A stretch of 25,768 bases of DNA. Origin: Crocinitomicaceae bacterium (GTDB taxonomy: Bacteria; Bacteroidota; Bacteroidia; Flavobacteriales_D; Sanyastnellaceae). Positions 1 through 7,857 of the stretch are shown piece by piece (position 1 is the stretch's first letter; every line of letters starts with the position of its first letter). A program made the translations under genes and the position numbers. Location: NCBI GenBank assembly GCA_020848015.1, contig JADLBA010000032.1, positions 1 to 25,768 on the forward strand, in the 5' to 3' direction. Under the pieces are notes generated by a model. It searched no databases and was not told where the DNA came from. It saw only the letters and a program-made list of their open reading frames with translations.

Positions 1-2
1 CT

Positions 3-71
3 TTTTTTCCCGAACAACAGCGCTATTACTCAACAGAATTCTTTCAGAGCCTAATACAACAGGCTTTGTAA
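3..71 (+). CDS. possible C-terminal tail of an upstream gene
   Basis: The third plus-strand frame is open from the window edge to a TAA at 69-71 and reads ...FFPEQQRYYSTEFFQSLIQQAL. It looks like the end of an ordinary soluble protein. Only about 22 residues are visible, so no family can be assigned, and the open frame could be chance. Confidence 0.2.
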   Translation, partial: FFPEQQRYYSTEFFQSLIQQAL

Positions 72-231
72 AGGCGATTCAAAATCCAATGAACTGAAAT
101 ACTTGCGGAGTCCTGCATATACAGTGAATCAACTTGAAATATGGAAGCGCCGGGTGTAAAGAGATGTTGAGTAATGAAAAGCGCTCGAATGTATAATCAG
201 GAATAAAGGGACTCATTATGCAGGAGCCTAT

Positions 232-239
232 TACATTTG
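232..239 (+). promoter_or_regulatory. Bacteroidota-type -7 element upstream of the enoyl-CoA hydratase
   Basis: TACATTTG followed by C matches the TAnnTTTG -7 consensus of Bacteroidota promoters and lies 28 bases before the ATG at 268. I see no clear TTG/TTTG -33 box at the expected distance. The rest of 72-267 contains nothing I can recognise. Confidence 0.45.
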
Positions 240-267
240 CATCATCTAAAAAAGTCAACACATCACA

Positions 268-1050
268 ATGGCATACAACAATCTGCTCCTCGAAGAAAGG
301 GAGACAACATTAGTAATTACGATCAACCGCCCCGATCAGCTCAATGCGCTCAACCGGCAAACAATTGAAGAGATGAATAAAGCACTTGCGCTGGCAGATG
401 TAAACCCTGAAATCCGCGTGATCATCATCACCGGTGCGGGCGAAAAAGCTTTTGTTGCAGGTGCTGATATCAAGGAGTTTGCTGCATTCAGTGTGGAAGA
501 AGGAAGGTTGCTGAGCCGGAGCGGTCATAAGTTATTGTTCGACTTCGTTGAAAATATGAGTAAACCGGTAATAGCCGCCGTTAATGGATTTGCTCTTGGC
601 GGAGGACTCGAACTCGCGATGAGTTGCCATATCAGGATCGCTTCTGAAAATGCAAAAATGGGACTGCCGGAGGTTTCTCTCGGTGTAATTCCCGGTTATG
701 GGGGCACACAGCGTTTAGCTCAACTTGTCGGCAAAGGCAAAGCACTCGAAATGATCTCGTCAGCGGCAATGATTTCTTCGTCAGATGCACTGCAGTGGGG
801 TCTTGTAAACCAGGTGGTTCCTTTGTCGGAGCTTCCCATCACCGCCGAAGAACTCGCCAAAAAAATTGCGCGGAATTCTCCTGCGGCTATTTCCTCTGCT
901 TTTCGTGCTGTTCTCTCGGGATATAAAAAAGGCGTTAACGGATTTGAAACTGAAATTAACGAGTTCGGAATTTGTTTCGGCACCGGCGATTTTAAAGAGG
1001 GAACATCTGCCTTTGTTGAAAAGCGTAAACCTGTTTTTTCAGGTAAATAA
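268..1050 (+). CDS. enoyl-CoA hydratase/isomerase (crotonase family)
   Basis: This 260-residue protein has the usual length for a crotonase-fold enzyme, which hydrates trans-2-enoyl-CoA to 3-hydroxyacyl-CoA in fatty acid or amino acid degradation in the cytoplasm. The oxyanion-hole segment AFVAGADIKEF lies at about 61-71. The core NGFALGGGLELA carries Glu115, and GLPEVSLGVIPGYGGTQRL carries Glu135. These two glutamates have the 20-residue spacing of the catalytic pair of true hydratases (Glu144/Glu164 in the rat enzyme), so hydratase activity is more likely than a divergent crotonase reaction. Substrate chain length cannot be read from the sequence. An in-frame TAA at 247-249 excludes a longer start. 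Only 12 bases separate it from dut, so the two may be co-transcribed, but they have no metabolic link. Confidence 0.92.
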   Translation: MAYNNLLLEERETTLVITINRPDQLNALNRQTIEEMNKALALADVNPEIRVIIITGAGEKAFVAGADIKEFAAFSVEEGRLLSRSGHKLLFDFVENMSKPVIAAVNGFALGGGLELAMSCHIRIASENAKMGLPEVSLGVIPGYGGTQRLAQLVGKGKALEMISSAAMISSSDALQWGLVNQVVPLSELPITAEELAKKIARNSPAAISSAFRAVLSGYKKGVNGFETEINEFGICFGTGDFKEGTSAFVEKRKPVFSGK

Positions 1051-1062
1051 AATCTTTACCCA

Positions 1063-1497
1063 ATGGCCGCCAATATTATCAATCGCTCCGGCAACCCGCT
1101 GCCTTCCTATGAAACAGAGTGTGCCGCCGGCATGGATCTCCGGGCTTTTCTTTCTGCGCCGATAGTACTCAGCCCTTTGCAGCGAGCGCTTATCCCCACC
1201 GGTATTTTTATTGAGCTAGAACCAGGAACCGAGGCTCAGATTCGCCCGAGGAGCGGTCTTGCACTGAAAAAAGGAATCACAGTACTCAATTCTCCCGGCA
1301 CGATTGATGCCGATTATCGCGGAGAAATAGGAATATTGCTGATCAATCTCTCCGACCGGCCGGTGACCATCGAAAACGGTGAGCGCATTGCGCAAATGGT
1401 CGTAACAAGGTATGAAAAAGTAAATTTTGAAGAAACAGAACATCTCTCCGGCACAACACGTGGAGAAGGTGGCTTCGGAAGTACCGGGATACGTTAA
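1063..1497 (+). CDS. dut: dUTP diphosphatase (dUTPase)
   Basis: This enzyme hydrolyses dUTP to dUMP and pyrophosphate, keeping uracil out of DNA and feeding dTMP synthesis. The 144 residues match the homotrimeric dUTPase family, and all five conserved motifs are present in order: AGMDLRA (22-28), RPRSGLAL (61-68), GTIDADYRGEIG (79-90, with the catalytic Asp in the IDADYRG stretch), NGERIAQMV (105-113) and the glycine-rich C-terminal arm TRGEGGFGSTG (132-142), which closes over the nucleotide. The start ATG lies 12 bases after the stop of the enoyl-CoA hydratase. A gap of 114 bases follows before the nucleotidyltransferase. Confidence 0.96.
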   Translation: MAANIINRSGNPLPSYETECAAGMDLRAFLSAPIVLSPLQRALIPTGIFIELEPGTEAQIRPRSGLALKKGITVLNSPGTIDADYRGEIGILLINLSDRPVTIENGERIAQMVVTRYEKVNFEETEHLSGTTRGEGGFGSTGIR

Positions 1498-1611
1498 ATT
1501 TTCTCATAATAAATTGTTCATTTTTATCCCAAAGGGCAGTAGTGCAATAACTTCTTCCTATTTCCTTTGTTTTTTTGCTCCCGCATAGAAATAAGTGCGG
1601 AATTTGTTCAG

Positions 1612-2616
1612 ATGAAAATAATTGTCCCAATGGCCGGTATGGGCAAACGCCTGAGGCCGCACACACTCACAACTGCCAAACCGTTGCTCCCTGTGGCTGG
1701 CAAATCAATTGTTCAACGGCTCGTTGAAGACATCGTCGCGGTAAGCGATCAGAAAGTAGATGAAATTGCATTCGTAGTTGGGCACTTTGGATCGGAGGTT
1801 GAAAAAAACCTGGTCCAGATAGCTGAAAAACTGGGGGCAAGAGGAAGCATCCACTATCAGGATGAAGCGCTGGGAACTGCCCATGCCATACTCTGCGCAA
1901 AAAGTGCCCTGAGCGGACCGGTTACGGTAGCATTTGCAGACACCCTTTTCCGGGCAGATTTCAAACTCAATACAACGGGCGATGGTGTATTGTGGGTACA
2001 ACGGATCGAAGACCCCCGCCAGTTTGGTGTGGTGCTTGTCAATAAGGAAGGTGTGATCACAGAATTCAGAGAAAAACCGGAAGAGTTTATTTCCGACCTT
2101 GCAATGATTGGCATTTACTATTTTAATAATGGTGAAAATCTAAAAACCGAGCTGCAGTATCTAATTGATAATGATATTCGCAATGGCGGTGAGTACCAAC
2201 TACCCGATGCGCTGAGAAATATGGTAAAAAAAGGTGCTCGCTTTTTTCCGGGGGCGGTTACCGACTGGATGGACTGCGGAAACAAGGATGCGATGGTAAA
2301 TACAAATCATAAAATACTCACATTTACCGCATCCGAAAATCTTATAGCAGAGTCATTGAAAAATGAGAACAGCAAAATAATTTCTCCCTGTTACATCGGT
2401 CAAAATGTGGTTCTGAAAAATTCTACAGTGGGACCCTACGCATCTATAGGTGAAGGTTCATTGATTGCGGACACGCAACTTTCCGACTCTATCGTGATGC
2501 AAGAATCTCAAATAAAAAATTCGTCTATCAGACTTTCTGTAATCGGGAAAAATACACGTGTAAAAGGATTTTCCGGCCAATTGAGTTTAGGCGACTATTC
2601 AGTAATAGAATCTTGA
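1612..2616 (+). CDS. sugar-phosphate nucleotidyltransferase with C-terminal hexapeptide repeats
   Basis: The N-terminal Rossmann domain opens with MKIIVPMAGMGKRLRPHT, containing the GxGxRLxPxT nucleotide-binding loop, followed by TAKPLLPVAGKSI. Later GTAHAI and FADTLF fit the NTP/metal site. About the last 90 residues, with repeats such as SPCYIGQNVVLKNSTVGPYASIGEGS, form a left-handed beta-helix. The architecture resembles glucose-1-phosphate thymidylyl- or uridylyltransferases and GDP-mannose pyrophosphorylases; the actual sugar and nucleotide cannot be decided. The product probably feeds cell-surface polysaccharide. An open frame extends upstream to 1567, but homology begins at the ATG at 1612, giving 334 residues. 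The TGA stop overlaps the TTG start of the TPR gene. Confidence 0.88.
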   Translation: MKIIVPMAGMGKRLRPHTLTTAKPLLPVAGKSIVQRLVEDIVAVSDQKVDEIAFVVGHFGSEVEKNLVQIAEKLGARGSIHYQDEALGTAHAILCAKSALSGPVTVAFADTLFRADFKLNTTGDGVLWVQRIEDPRQFGVVLVNKEGVITEFREKPEEFISDLAMIGIYYFNNGENLKTELQYLIDNDIRNGGEYQLPDALRNMVKKGARFFPGAVTDWMDCGNKDAMVNTNHKILTFTASENLIAESLKNENSKIISPCYIGQNVVLKNSTVGPYASIGEGSLIADTQLSDSIVMQESQIKNSSIRLSVIGKNTRVKGFSGQLSLGDYSVIES

Positions 2617-4349
2617 AAACGTATATCACATATATTCTTTTTCTGTCGTTTGTATTTTCAGCCTGCAAGGCAAGGGACGTTACTGCAACCCATCGTGAAA
2701 GCAAGCACAATGGGCATCTTTCGGCAGAAGCACTCATAAGATTTCAGGAAAAATTTTTCCAGGCACAAACAGAAAAAGTTCTCGGGAACACGGAAAAGGC
2801 ATTTCAGGCATTTAGCGAATGTCTTATCGCCGATCCAGCCAGCGGTGCTGTTCATTATGAATTAGCGCGCATTGAGCGCATTTCGCATGGGGATCCCGAT
2901 GCTGCACTTCCTCACATTAAACAAGCAGTATCAACTGATCCCGCCAATCCATGGTATCAATATGAATTGGGGGATACCTACACTGCCCTTGCAAAATTTG
3001 ATCTTGCTTCCAAAGCATACAAAGAAGTGGCGCGATTGAATCCGGAAGATCCCAACGCACTTTTTGAGCAGGCAAGTGCTTTATTGCATTTGGGAAAAAC
3101 ACAGGAGGCAATCAATGTATATGACGAGTTAGAGAAAAAATCCGGGCCTTATGAGGAGCTTTCGTTCCAAAAACATCAGCTTTACATTGACCTGAAAAAT
3201 TATAAAAAGGCAGGCGAAGAGCTTGAAAAACTTGCGGTAACTTTTCCGGAAGAGCCACGGTATTGGGGACTTGCAGCACAGTTTTACCAACAGACAAGGC
3301 AGACTGAAAAAGCCCTGTATTCGCTGGAAAAACTTACATCGTTAGACCCTGGTAATGGACAAGTCCATTTTCAACTATCAGAGTATTATGCTGCTGCGGG
3401 AGACGACAAGCGGTCTTATGATGAATTAAAAAAATCATTTGCAACAACCGATATACCGATAGATCAAAAAATCGGTGTCCTTCTCAAGTATTATACGCTG
3501 ACTGAAATTACCCCTTCGTACTTACCCCAAGTATATGAACTCATTGATCTCACTGAAAAAATTCATCCTGATGAGGCAAAAATATTTTCAATGCACGGTG
3601 ATTTTCTTTACCGTGATGGGGAAGACGAAAAAGCTCTATTAAAATATTTGCGAGCTATTGAACTCGATCCATCGAGAAATCAGATATGGGCACAGGTACT
3701 TAGCTTACAAGGTACATTGAGAAAATACTCTGAAATGGAAAAATCAAGTGCGCGAGCGATGGAGCTTTTTCCAAGTATTCCGGAATTCTACTATTACAAT
3801 GGAATTGCCAACGATCATCTGAAGGAATATGAACGGTCAGCAGAATCCCTTTCCGCAGGGAAAGAGCTGGTAGTTGAAAACGATAAGTTATTAGGCCGGT
3901 TTTATTCAGCCCTGGGCTCAGTCTATCATTCGCTCGGTCAATATGAAAAATCTGATCAATCTTTTGATGCCGCGCTGGCACTTGATCCCGCAGATGCTTT
4001 GGTATTGAACAACTATGCCTATTACCTATCCCTTCGCAAAGAGCGGCTTGAAAAAGCGAATGAAATGGCGAAGTTGTGCAATAACCTTTCTCCCGGAAAT
4101 GCCCTGTTTCAGGATACTTATGCCTGGGTTCTATTTCAGCAGGGAAATTATTCCGATGCCGCCACCTGGATAGAAAAAGCGGTAATCGGAAGCCCGATGA
4201 ACAGTGATGTCTGGGAACACCGGGGCGATATACAATACAAGCTCGGTAAAAAAAATGAAGCGGTGGAAAGTTGGAAGAAGGCCGCTTCTATCGGGAATGA
4301 TTCGGAGGAGCTTCAGCAAAAAATAAGCAGTCAAAGACTGGTAGAGTAA
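2613..4349 (+). CDS. TPR-repeat lipoprotein
   Basis: The protein starts with TTG overlapping the stop of the preceding gene. This start is chosen because it gives a clean lipoprotein signal peptide, MKTYITYILFLSFVFSAC, with Cys18 as the lipidation site. The remaining ~560 residues are tandem tetratricopeptide repeats, each about 34 residues, with typical signatures such as ALPHIKQAVSTDPANPWYQYELGD and KSDQSFDAALALDPADALVLNNYAYYL. TPR solenoids bind other proteins, so this is probably a periplasm-facing or outer-membrane scaffold in envelope assembly. It sits in a translationally coupled cluster with a nucleotidyltransferase, DUF4292 and EnvC genes. The specific partner is unknown. Confidence 0.85.
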   Translation: MKTYITYILFLSFVFSACKARDVTATHRESKHNGHLSAEALIRFQEKFFQAQTEKVLGNTEKAFQAFSECLIADPASGAVHYELARIERISHGDPDAALPHIKQAVSTDPANPWYQYELGDTYTALAKFDLASKAYKEVARLNPEDPNALFEQASALLHLGKTQEAINVYDELEKKSGPYEELSFQKHQLYIDLKNYKKAGEELEKLAVTFPEEPRYWGLAAQFYQQTRQTEKALYSLEKLTSLDPGNGQVHFQLSEYYAAAGDDKRSYDELKKSFATTDIPIDQKIGVLLKYYTLTEITPSYLPQVYELIDLTEKIHPDEAKIFSMHGDFLYRDGEDEKALLKYLRAIELDPSRNQIWAQVLSLQGTLRKYSEMEKSSARAMELFPSIPEFYYYNGIANDHLKEYERSAESLSAGKELVVENDKLLGRFYSALGSVYHSLGQYEKSDQSFDAALALDPADALVLNNYAYYLSLRKERLEKANEMAKLCNNLSPGNALFQDTYAWVLFQQGNYSDAATWIEKAVIGSPMNSDVWEHRGDIQYKLGKKNEAVESWKKAASIGNDSEELQQKISSQRLVE

Positions 4350-4351
4350 TA

Positions 4352-5320
4352 ATGATGAAGAAAAAAAGTTCGCTTAGTCATTTTATTCTCTTCGTGAAAG
4401 CAGGTCTTTACAAGATATATTATTACACAATATTTTTCTGTGTGGCCATTTTGTTTCTCTCTTCCTGCCGTACTTCAAAAAAGGCAATAGAGGAGCGCGA
4501 TCCATTGCGGAATCATAGTTCTGGATACCTTTTGAAACAGTATGAAAAAAATGAATTCAACTATCAGTGGCTCCGGATGAAAGTGGACGTGAATGTGAAG
4601 ACCCCTAACGAGGCAACAGGGTTCAAAGCAAACATCCGAATGAAAAGCGACAGCGTGATATGGATATCTGTCACTCCTTTACTTGGCATCGAGGTATTCC
4701 GCATCTTGATTACAAAAGACAGTGTAAAATATATATCGAGGATTCCTGAAAATAAATACTATTACACAGGAGGATTTTCATCGGTCAGTAACGTTGCAAA
4801 AATTGATCTTGATTTCAATATGCTTCAGGATTTACTCATAGGGAATGCTGTAGGGCTTGACAAAGAAGAGGGACGATTTCGCAGCGAAATTGACAATGAT
4901 AAATACCTGCTTATCTCAAAGTACAAAAGACGGATTCGCAAAGTAGTCGGTGTTGACGACCGAAAACTCAATCCGAACGATTCTATCGTTGTCCACCCCA
5001 ATGATCCCCGTTATCAACGGGCCGTAAAAAAATCAGAAGACGAAGATCTCATCGTATCGCGGTACTGGCTTGAGCCAAATAATTTCCGGTTAGTTAAATG
5101 TATTTTCAACGACCTGTTTAACCTACGCACCGTACAGATCGAGTACGATGGGTTCGAACAGCATGAAGAGCAATTTTTCCCCAAAAACAGTCGTTTATTT
5201 GTGAAAGACCCGAAAGGAGAGCAAGAAATTTCTTTTCATATCATCAGGATTGCCACTGATGAAACATTTGACTTTCCTTACGAAATACCGGAAGATTTTG
5301 AACGAAAACTGAACCCATGA
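4352..5320 (+). CDS. DUF4292 family lipoprotein
   Basis: This 322-residue protein begins two bases after the TPR gene. It has an unusually long N-region before a hydrophobic segment and the lipobox FLSSC, with Cys39 as the lipidation site; a second ATG directly follows the first. The mature part, including MKVDVNVKTPNEATGFKA and RMKSDSVIWISVTPLLGIEV, resembles the Bacteroidota DUF4292 family, whose fold I recall as related to lipoprotein-carrier proteins; that relation is from memory. A role in outer-membrane lipoprotein or envelope maintenance is inference from this and from the adjacent EnvC gene. Its last four bases (ATGA) overlap the start of envC, implying translational coupling. Confidence 0.8.
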   Translation: MMKKKSSLSHFILFVKAGLYKIYYYTIFFCVAILFLSSCRTSKKAIEERDPLRNHSSGYLLKQYEKNEFNYQWLRMKVDVNVKTPNEATGFKANIRMKSDSVIWISVTPLLGIEVFRILITKDSVKYISRIPENKYYYTGGFSSVSNVAKIDLDFNMLQDLLIGNAVGLDKEEGRFRSEIDNDKYLLISKYKRRIRKVVGVDDRKLNPNDSIVVHPNDPRYQRAVKKSEDEDLIVSRYWLEPNNFRLVKCIFNDLFNLRTVQIEYDGFEQHEEQFFPKNSRLFVKDPKGEQEISFHIIRIATDETFDFPYEIPEDFERKLNP

Positions 5321-6621
5321 CAGGAGGTGTGAAATATTTTCTGTGGCAGCCCCATCAACGATTTCTGTCTGCTTTGTTTTTCGCTGCAATTTTATTCTCA
5401 AGTTCAACTATTTCATTTTCTCAGACCGGCAAAAGCGATCTCGAAAAACAGCGTGACGAAATAAATGAGAAGATTGCGACTACCAAAAAGCTCATCCGCG
5501 AGTCGGAGTCGGAGCAAAAGCTCACTAATAACCAGCTCGCAGTCTTAACTGAACAAATAAGATACCGGGAAGAGTTACTTAGAAATATTTCGTCTGACAT
5601 ACGAGGGATTGAAGGCGAGATTGCCAGGAAAGACGCATCTATCGGCAATCTTACATCTGATCTTGATGCTCTGAAAAAGGAATATGCTGGCATGATTTAT
5701 CATGCGTACAAAAACAGGTCTGCGTACGATAAACTGATGTTCATTTTTTCTGCGGAAGATTTTTATCAGGCTTATAAGCGATTCAAAATGATTCAGCATT
5801 ATGCCGGTGTGAGAAAGAAGCATGTAGCAAATATTGAAAAGACGCAGCGCGAGATCAAAGAAAATATCCATCTTCTTCAAAAAGATAAAAGACAAAAAGA
5901 AGCCCTCGCAGGGGAAAAGGAAAAGGAAAAAAAACAGATTGACAGCGATAAACACGAACACCAGAGTAAATTATCTTCACTGAAGGTAGAAGAAAAAAAA
6001 CTCCGGCTTCAACAAAAAAAACAGGAGGACGACAGGAAAAAACTCACAGCTAAAATCAAAGAGATCATCGCTGCTGAAATTGAGGCTGAAAGAAAAAAGG
6101 AAGAGATAAGGAGGGCTGCTTCTGCAAGTGCAACATCCACTGCTCCCGCATCATCGGAATCAAAAAAATTAGAACTCGCGCCGGAAGTAAAAATAATCAA
6201 CGCAGATTTCGAAAAAAATCGCGGTTCCTTACCTTGGCCGGTATCATCCGGTGTGGTGACTTCGCATTTTGGCCGCCGGCAACACGAAAGCATCGCGGGT
6301 ATTGAAGTAAATAATAATGGTATTGATTTCACTATGGAAAAAGACGGTGCGGTGCTTGCTACTTTTGAAGGCAAGGTATCGTCAGTGTTTGCGATTCCGG
6401 GAGCAGGACTGAATATAATCATTACTCATGGTTCCTATAAAACCGTTTACTCGGGACTTGCAACCCTGCAAATCAAAGTAGGCGATATGGTAGAGGCCGG
6501 TCAAAAAATTGGAACAGTCATGTATAACGGCGAAGGTTATATTCTCCACTTTGAAATTTGGAAAGTATCCACTGAAACAGGCACTGCTCAAAATCCGGAA
6601 TTGTGGATGAAAAAACGCTGA
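5317..6621 (+). CDS. envC: EnvC-like murein hydrolase activator (degenerate LytM/M23 domain)
   Basis: The 434 residues comprise an N-terminal signal peptide ending near SISFSQ-like residues 31-36, a long charged coiled coil (about 40-265), a short Ala/Ser-rich linker and a C-terminal LytM domain (about 304-434) starting SLPWPVSSGVVTSHFGRR. This is the layout of EnvC, which activates N-acetylmuramoyl-L-alanine amidases during septum splitting. The metallopeptidase site is incomplete: the HxGxD motif reads NNGID, replacing the first zinc-ligand His by Asn (about residue 333), and the HxH motif reads ILH, losing the first His. Asp337, His371 and His411 remain. A regulatory rather than enzymatic role is therefore likely, as in E. 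coli EnvC. It overlaps DUF4292 by four bases and is the last gene of the operon. Confidence 0.85.
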   Translation: MTGGVKYFLWQPHQRFLSALFFAAILFSSSTISFSQTGKSDLEKQRDEINEKIATTKKLIRESESEQKLTNNQLAVLTEQIRYREELLRNISSDIRGIEGEIARKDASIGNLTSDLDALKKEYAGMIYHAYKNRSAYDKLMFIFSAEDFYQAYKRFKMIQHYAGVRKKHVANIEKTQREIKENIHLLQKDKRQKEALAGEKEKEKKQIDSDKHEHQSKLSSLKVEEKKLRLQQKKQEDDRKKLTAKIKEIIAAEIEAERKKEEIRRAASASATSTAPASSESKKLELAPEVKIINADFEKNRGSLPWPVSSGVVTSHFGRRQHESIAGIEVNNNGIDFTMEKDGAVLATFEGKVSSVFAIPGAGLNIIITHGSYKTVYSGLATLQIKVGDMVEAGQKIGTVMYNGEGYILHFEIWKVSTETGTAQNPELWMKKR

Positions 6622-6625
6622 TCTT

Positions 6626-7549
6626 TTAAGGGTTTTGCAACGATTTTGTCCCCTGTAATCCTCCGGTGTGTATCACCAATATTCTTTTATTGACATCTAT
6701 TTTCTCCTTCTCGATCATATCCACCAGTCCATACATCATCTTACCGGTATATACCTGGTCAAGGGGTATCCCGTATCGTTCTTGAAAATCTTTCATAAAA
6801 TCCAGAAGCTCTTTATTCCATTTTCCAAACCCTCCAAAATGGTAATCAGTTACTACTCTTATCTTTTTATCAAATCCTGCGGTTACTTCCAGATTCATAA
6901 ACACCTTGTTCACCTGTTTGAGTATTTCATTTTTCAGAAAAGAACCACCTTTCATTGCGGAAAATGCAACGACTTCCTGTTCCTCACCACTTCCAATCAG
7001 CAATCCTGCAGCAGTCGCACCTGAGCCGCAAGCACAGCAAATAATATCATATTTTGTAAGATCATCCGGCTGGAGTATTTCAATACATCCACTCACTCCA
7101 AAAAAATCAGCTCCTCCTTCTGGGATTAATGTAAATGATCCATACTCTTCGTGAAGCCAGGCTCTGAAATCTTCTGTTTCTTTTTCTGAATAGGCCGTCT
7201 TGGAGATAAACACCAACTGCATTCCGCAAGATTTAGCATATTTCAGCGTCTCGCTCCAATGCATTGGTTCAGCACCCCGAATAATTCCTATAGATTGAAT
7301 ATCCAAAAGATGTGCGGCAGAGGCTGTTGAATAAATATGATTACTCCAAGGGCCGCCAAAAGTCAGAATTGTTTTGTGCGGTTCTCTCAGCACCCTTTCA
7401 AGATTGTATTTTAGTTTATACCACTTATTACCATTGATATCCGGGTGTATCAAGTCCAGGCGACGAACATCCACCTCTCTGCCGCCCAGTTTAATCCTCT
7501 GAGTGGTTGGTTCTGCAATGTTGATCTTTTCAAAAAAAATTTTTGCCAT
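6626..7549 (-). CDS. PLP-dependent ACC deaminase/D-cysteine desulfhydrase family protein
   Basis: The protein belongs to the fold-type II PLP enzymes that cleave 1-aminocyclopropane-1-carboxylate or D-cysteine. NGNKWYKLKYNL near residue 40 carries the likely PLP lysine (Lys42), followed by TFGGPWSNH with its Ser-Asn, and CCACGSGATAAGLL as the phosphate-binding loop. The sequence matches the GGNKxRKL and GGxxSNH patterns only loosely, so substrate choice between the two reactions is open; D-cysteine or another small amino acid is as likely as ACC. I take the ATG at 7549, where family-like sequence MAKIFFEKINI begins (307 residues). The frame stays open upstream to 7612, but that would overlap the divergent DUF5522 gene. 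It converges with envC, with four bases between the stops. Confidence 0.82.
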   Translation of the reverse strand: MAKIFFEKINIAEPTTQRIKLGGREVDVRRLDLIHPDINGNKWYKLKYNLERVLREPHKTILTFGGPWSNHIYSTASAAHLLDIQSIGIIRGAEPMHWSETLKYAKSCGMQLVFISKTAYSEKETEDFRAWLHEEYGSFTLIPEGGADFFGVSGCIEILQPDDLTKYDIICCACGSGATAAGLLIGSGEEQEVVAFSAMKGGSFLKNEILKQVNKVFMNLEVTAGFDKKIRVVTDYHFGGFGKWNKELLDFMKDFQERYGIPLDQVYTGKMMYGLVDMIEKEKIDVNKRILVIHTGGLQGTKSLQNP

Positions 7550-7597
7550 CAATGATAGATCACAACTTACTTTGTCCTCACTGATTCCGGACAGTAA

Positions 7598-7810
7598 ATG
7601 ATTCATCCGCAAATGAACAATGAAGAGGACGATATTTCAGCGGGATTTCAAAAATCTCCCCCTTCAGAAGACTACTATTATTCTGAGGAAGGTTTTATAG
7701 TCTATACAGAAAAATATCATCTCAAGCGTGGATATTGCTGCCAGAGCGGCTGTCGTCACTGCCCTTATGGATTTGATAAAAAAACAGGAAAGTTCCGGCA
7801 AAAAAAATAG
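7598..7810 (+). CDS. DUF5522 family cysteine-motif small protein
   Basis: A 70-residue protein (65 if the second ATG at 7613 is used) with the conserved core YYYSEEGFIVYTEKYHLKRG, followed by a C-C-x3-C-x2-C cluster in GYCCQSGCRHCPYGF. I recognise this as the DUF5522 family of Bacteroidota and relatives. The four closely placed cysteines suggest a bound metal, but no function is known to me. It diverges from the PLP enzyme gene and lies 47 bases before hutU. Its stop is TAG at 7808-7810, directly after a lysine-rich natural-looking C-terminus; this matters for judging whether TAG is read as sense elsewhere in the window. Confidence 0.8.
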   Translation: MIHPQMNNEEDDISAGFQKSPPSEDYYYSEEGFIVYTEKYHLKRGYCCQSGCRHCPYGFDKKTGKFRQKK

Positions 7811-7857
7811 CCGGCTTACATTTATCTGGTTTATAAGAAATAGCTTACTGAAGAAAG

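Noticed and set aside
79..261. Minus-strand open frame of 60 residues near the left edge
   Set aside because: No recognisable domain, and it overlaps the promoter region of the enoyl-CoA hydratase.
7550..7612. Longer start for the PLP enzyme
   Set aside because: The 21 extra residues do not resemble the family and the extension would run into the divergent DUF5522 gene.
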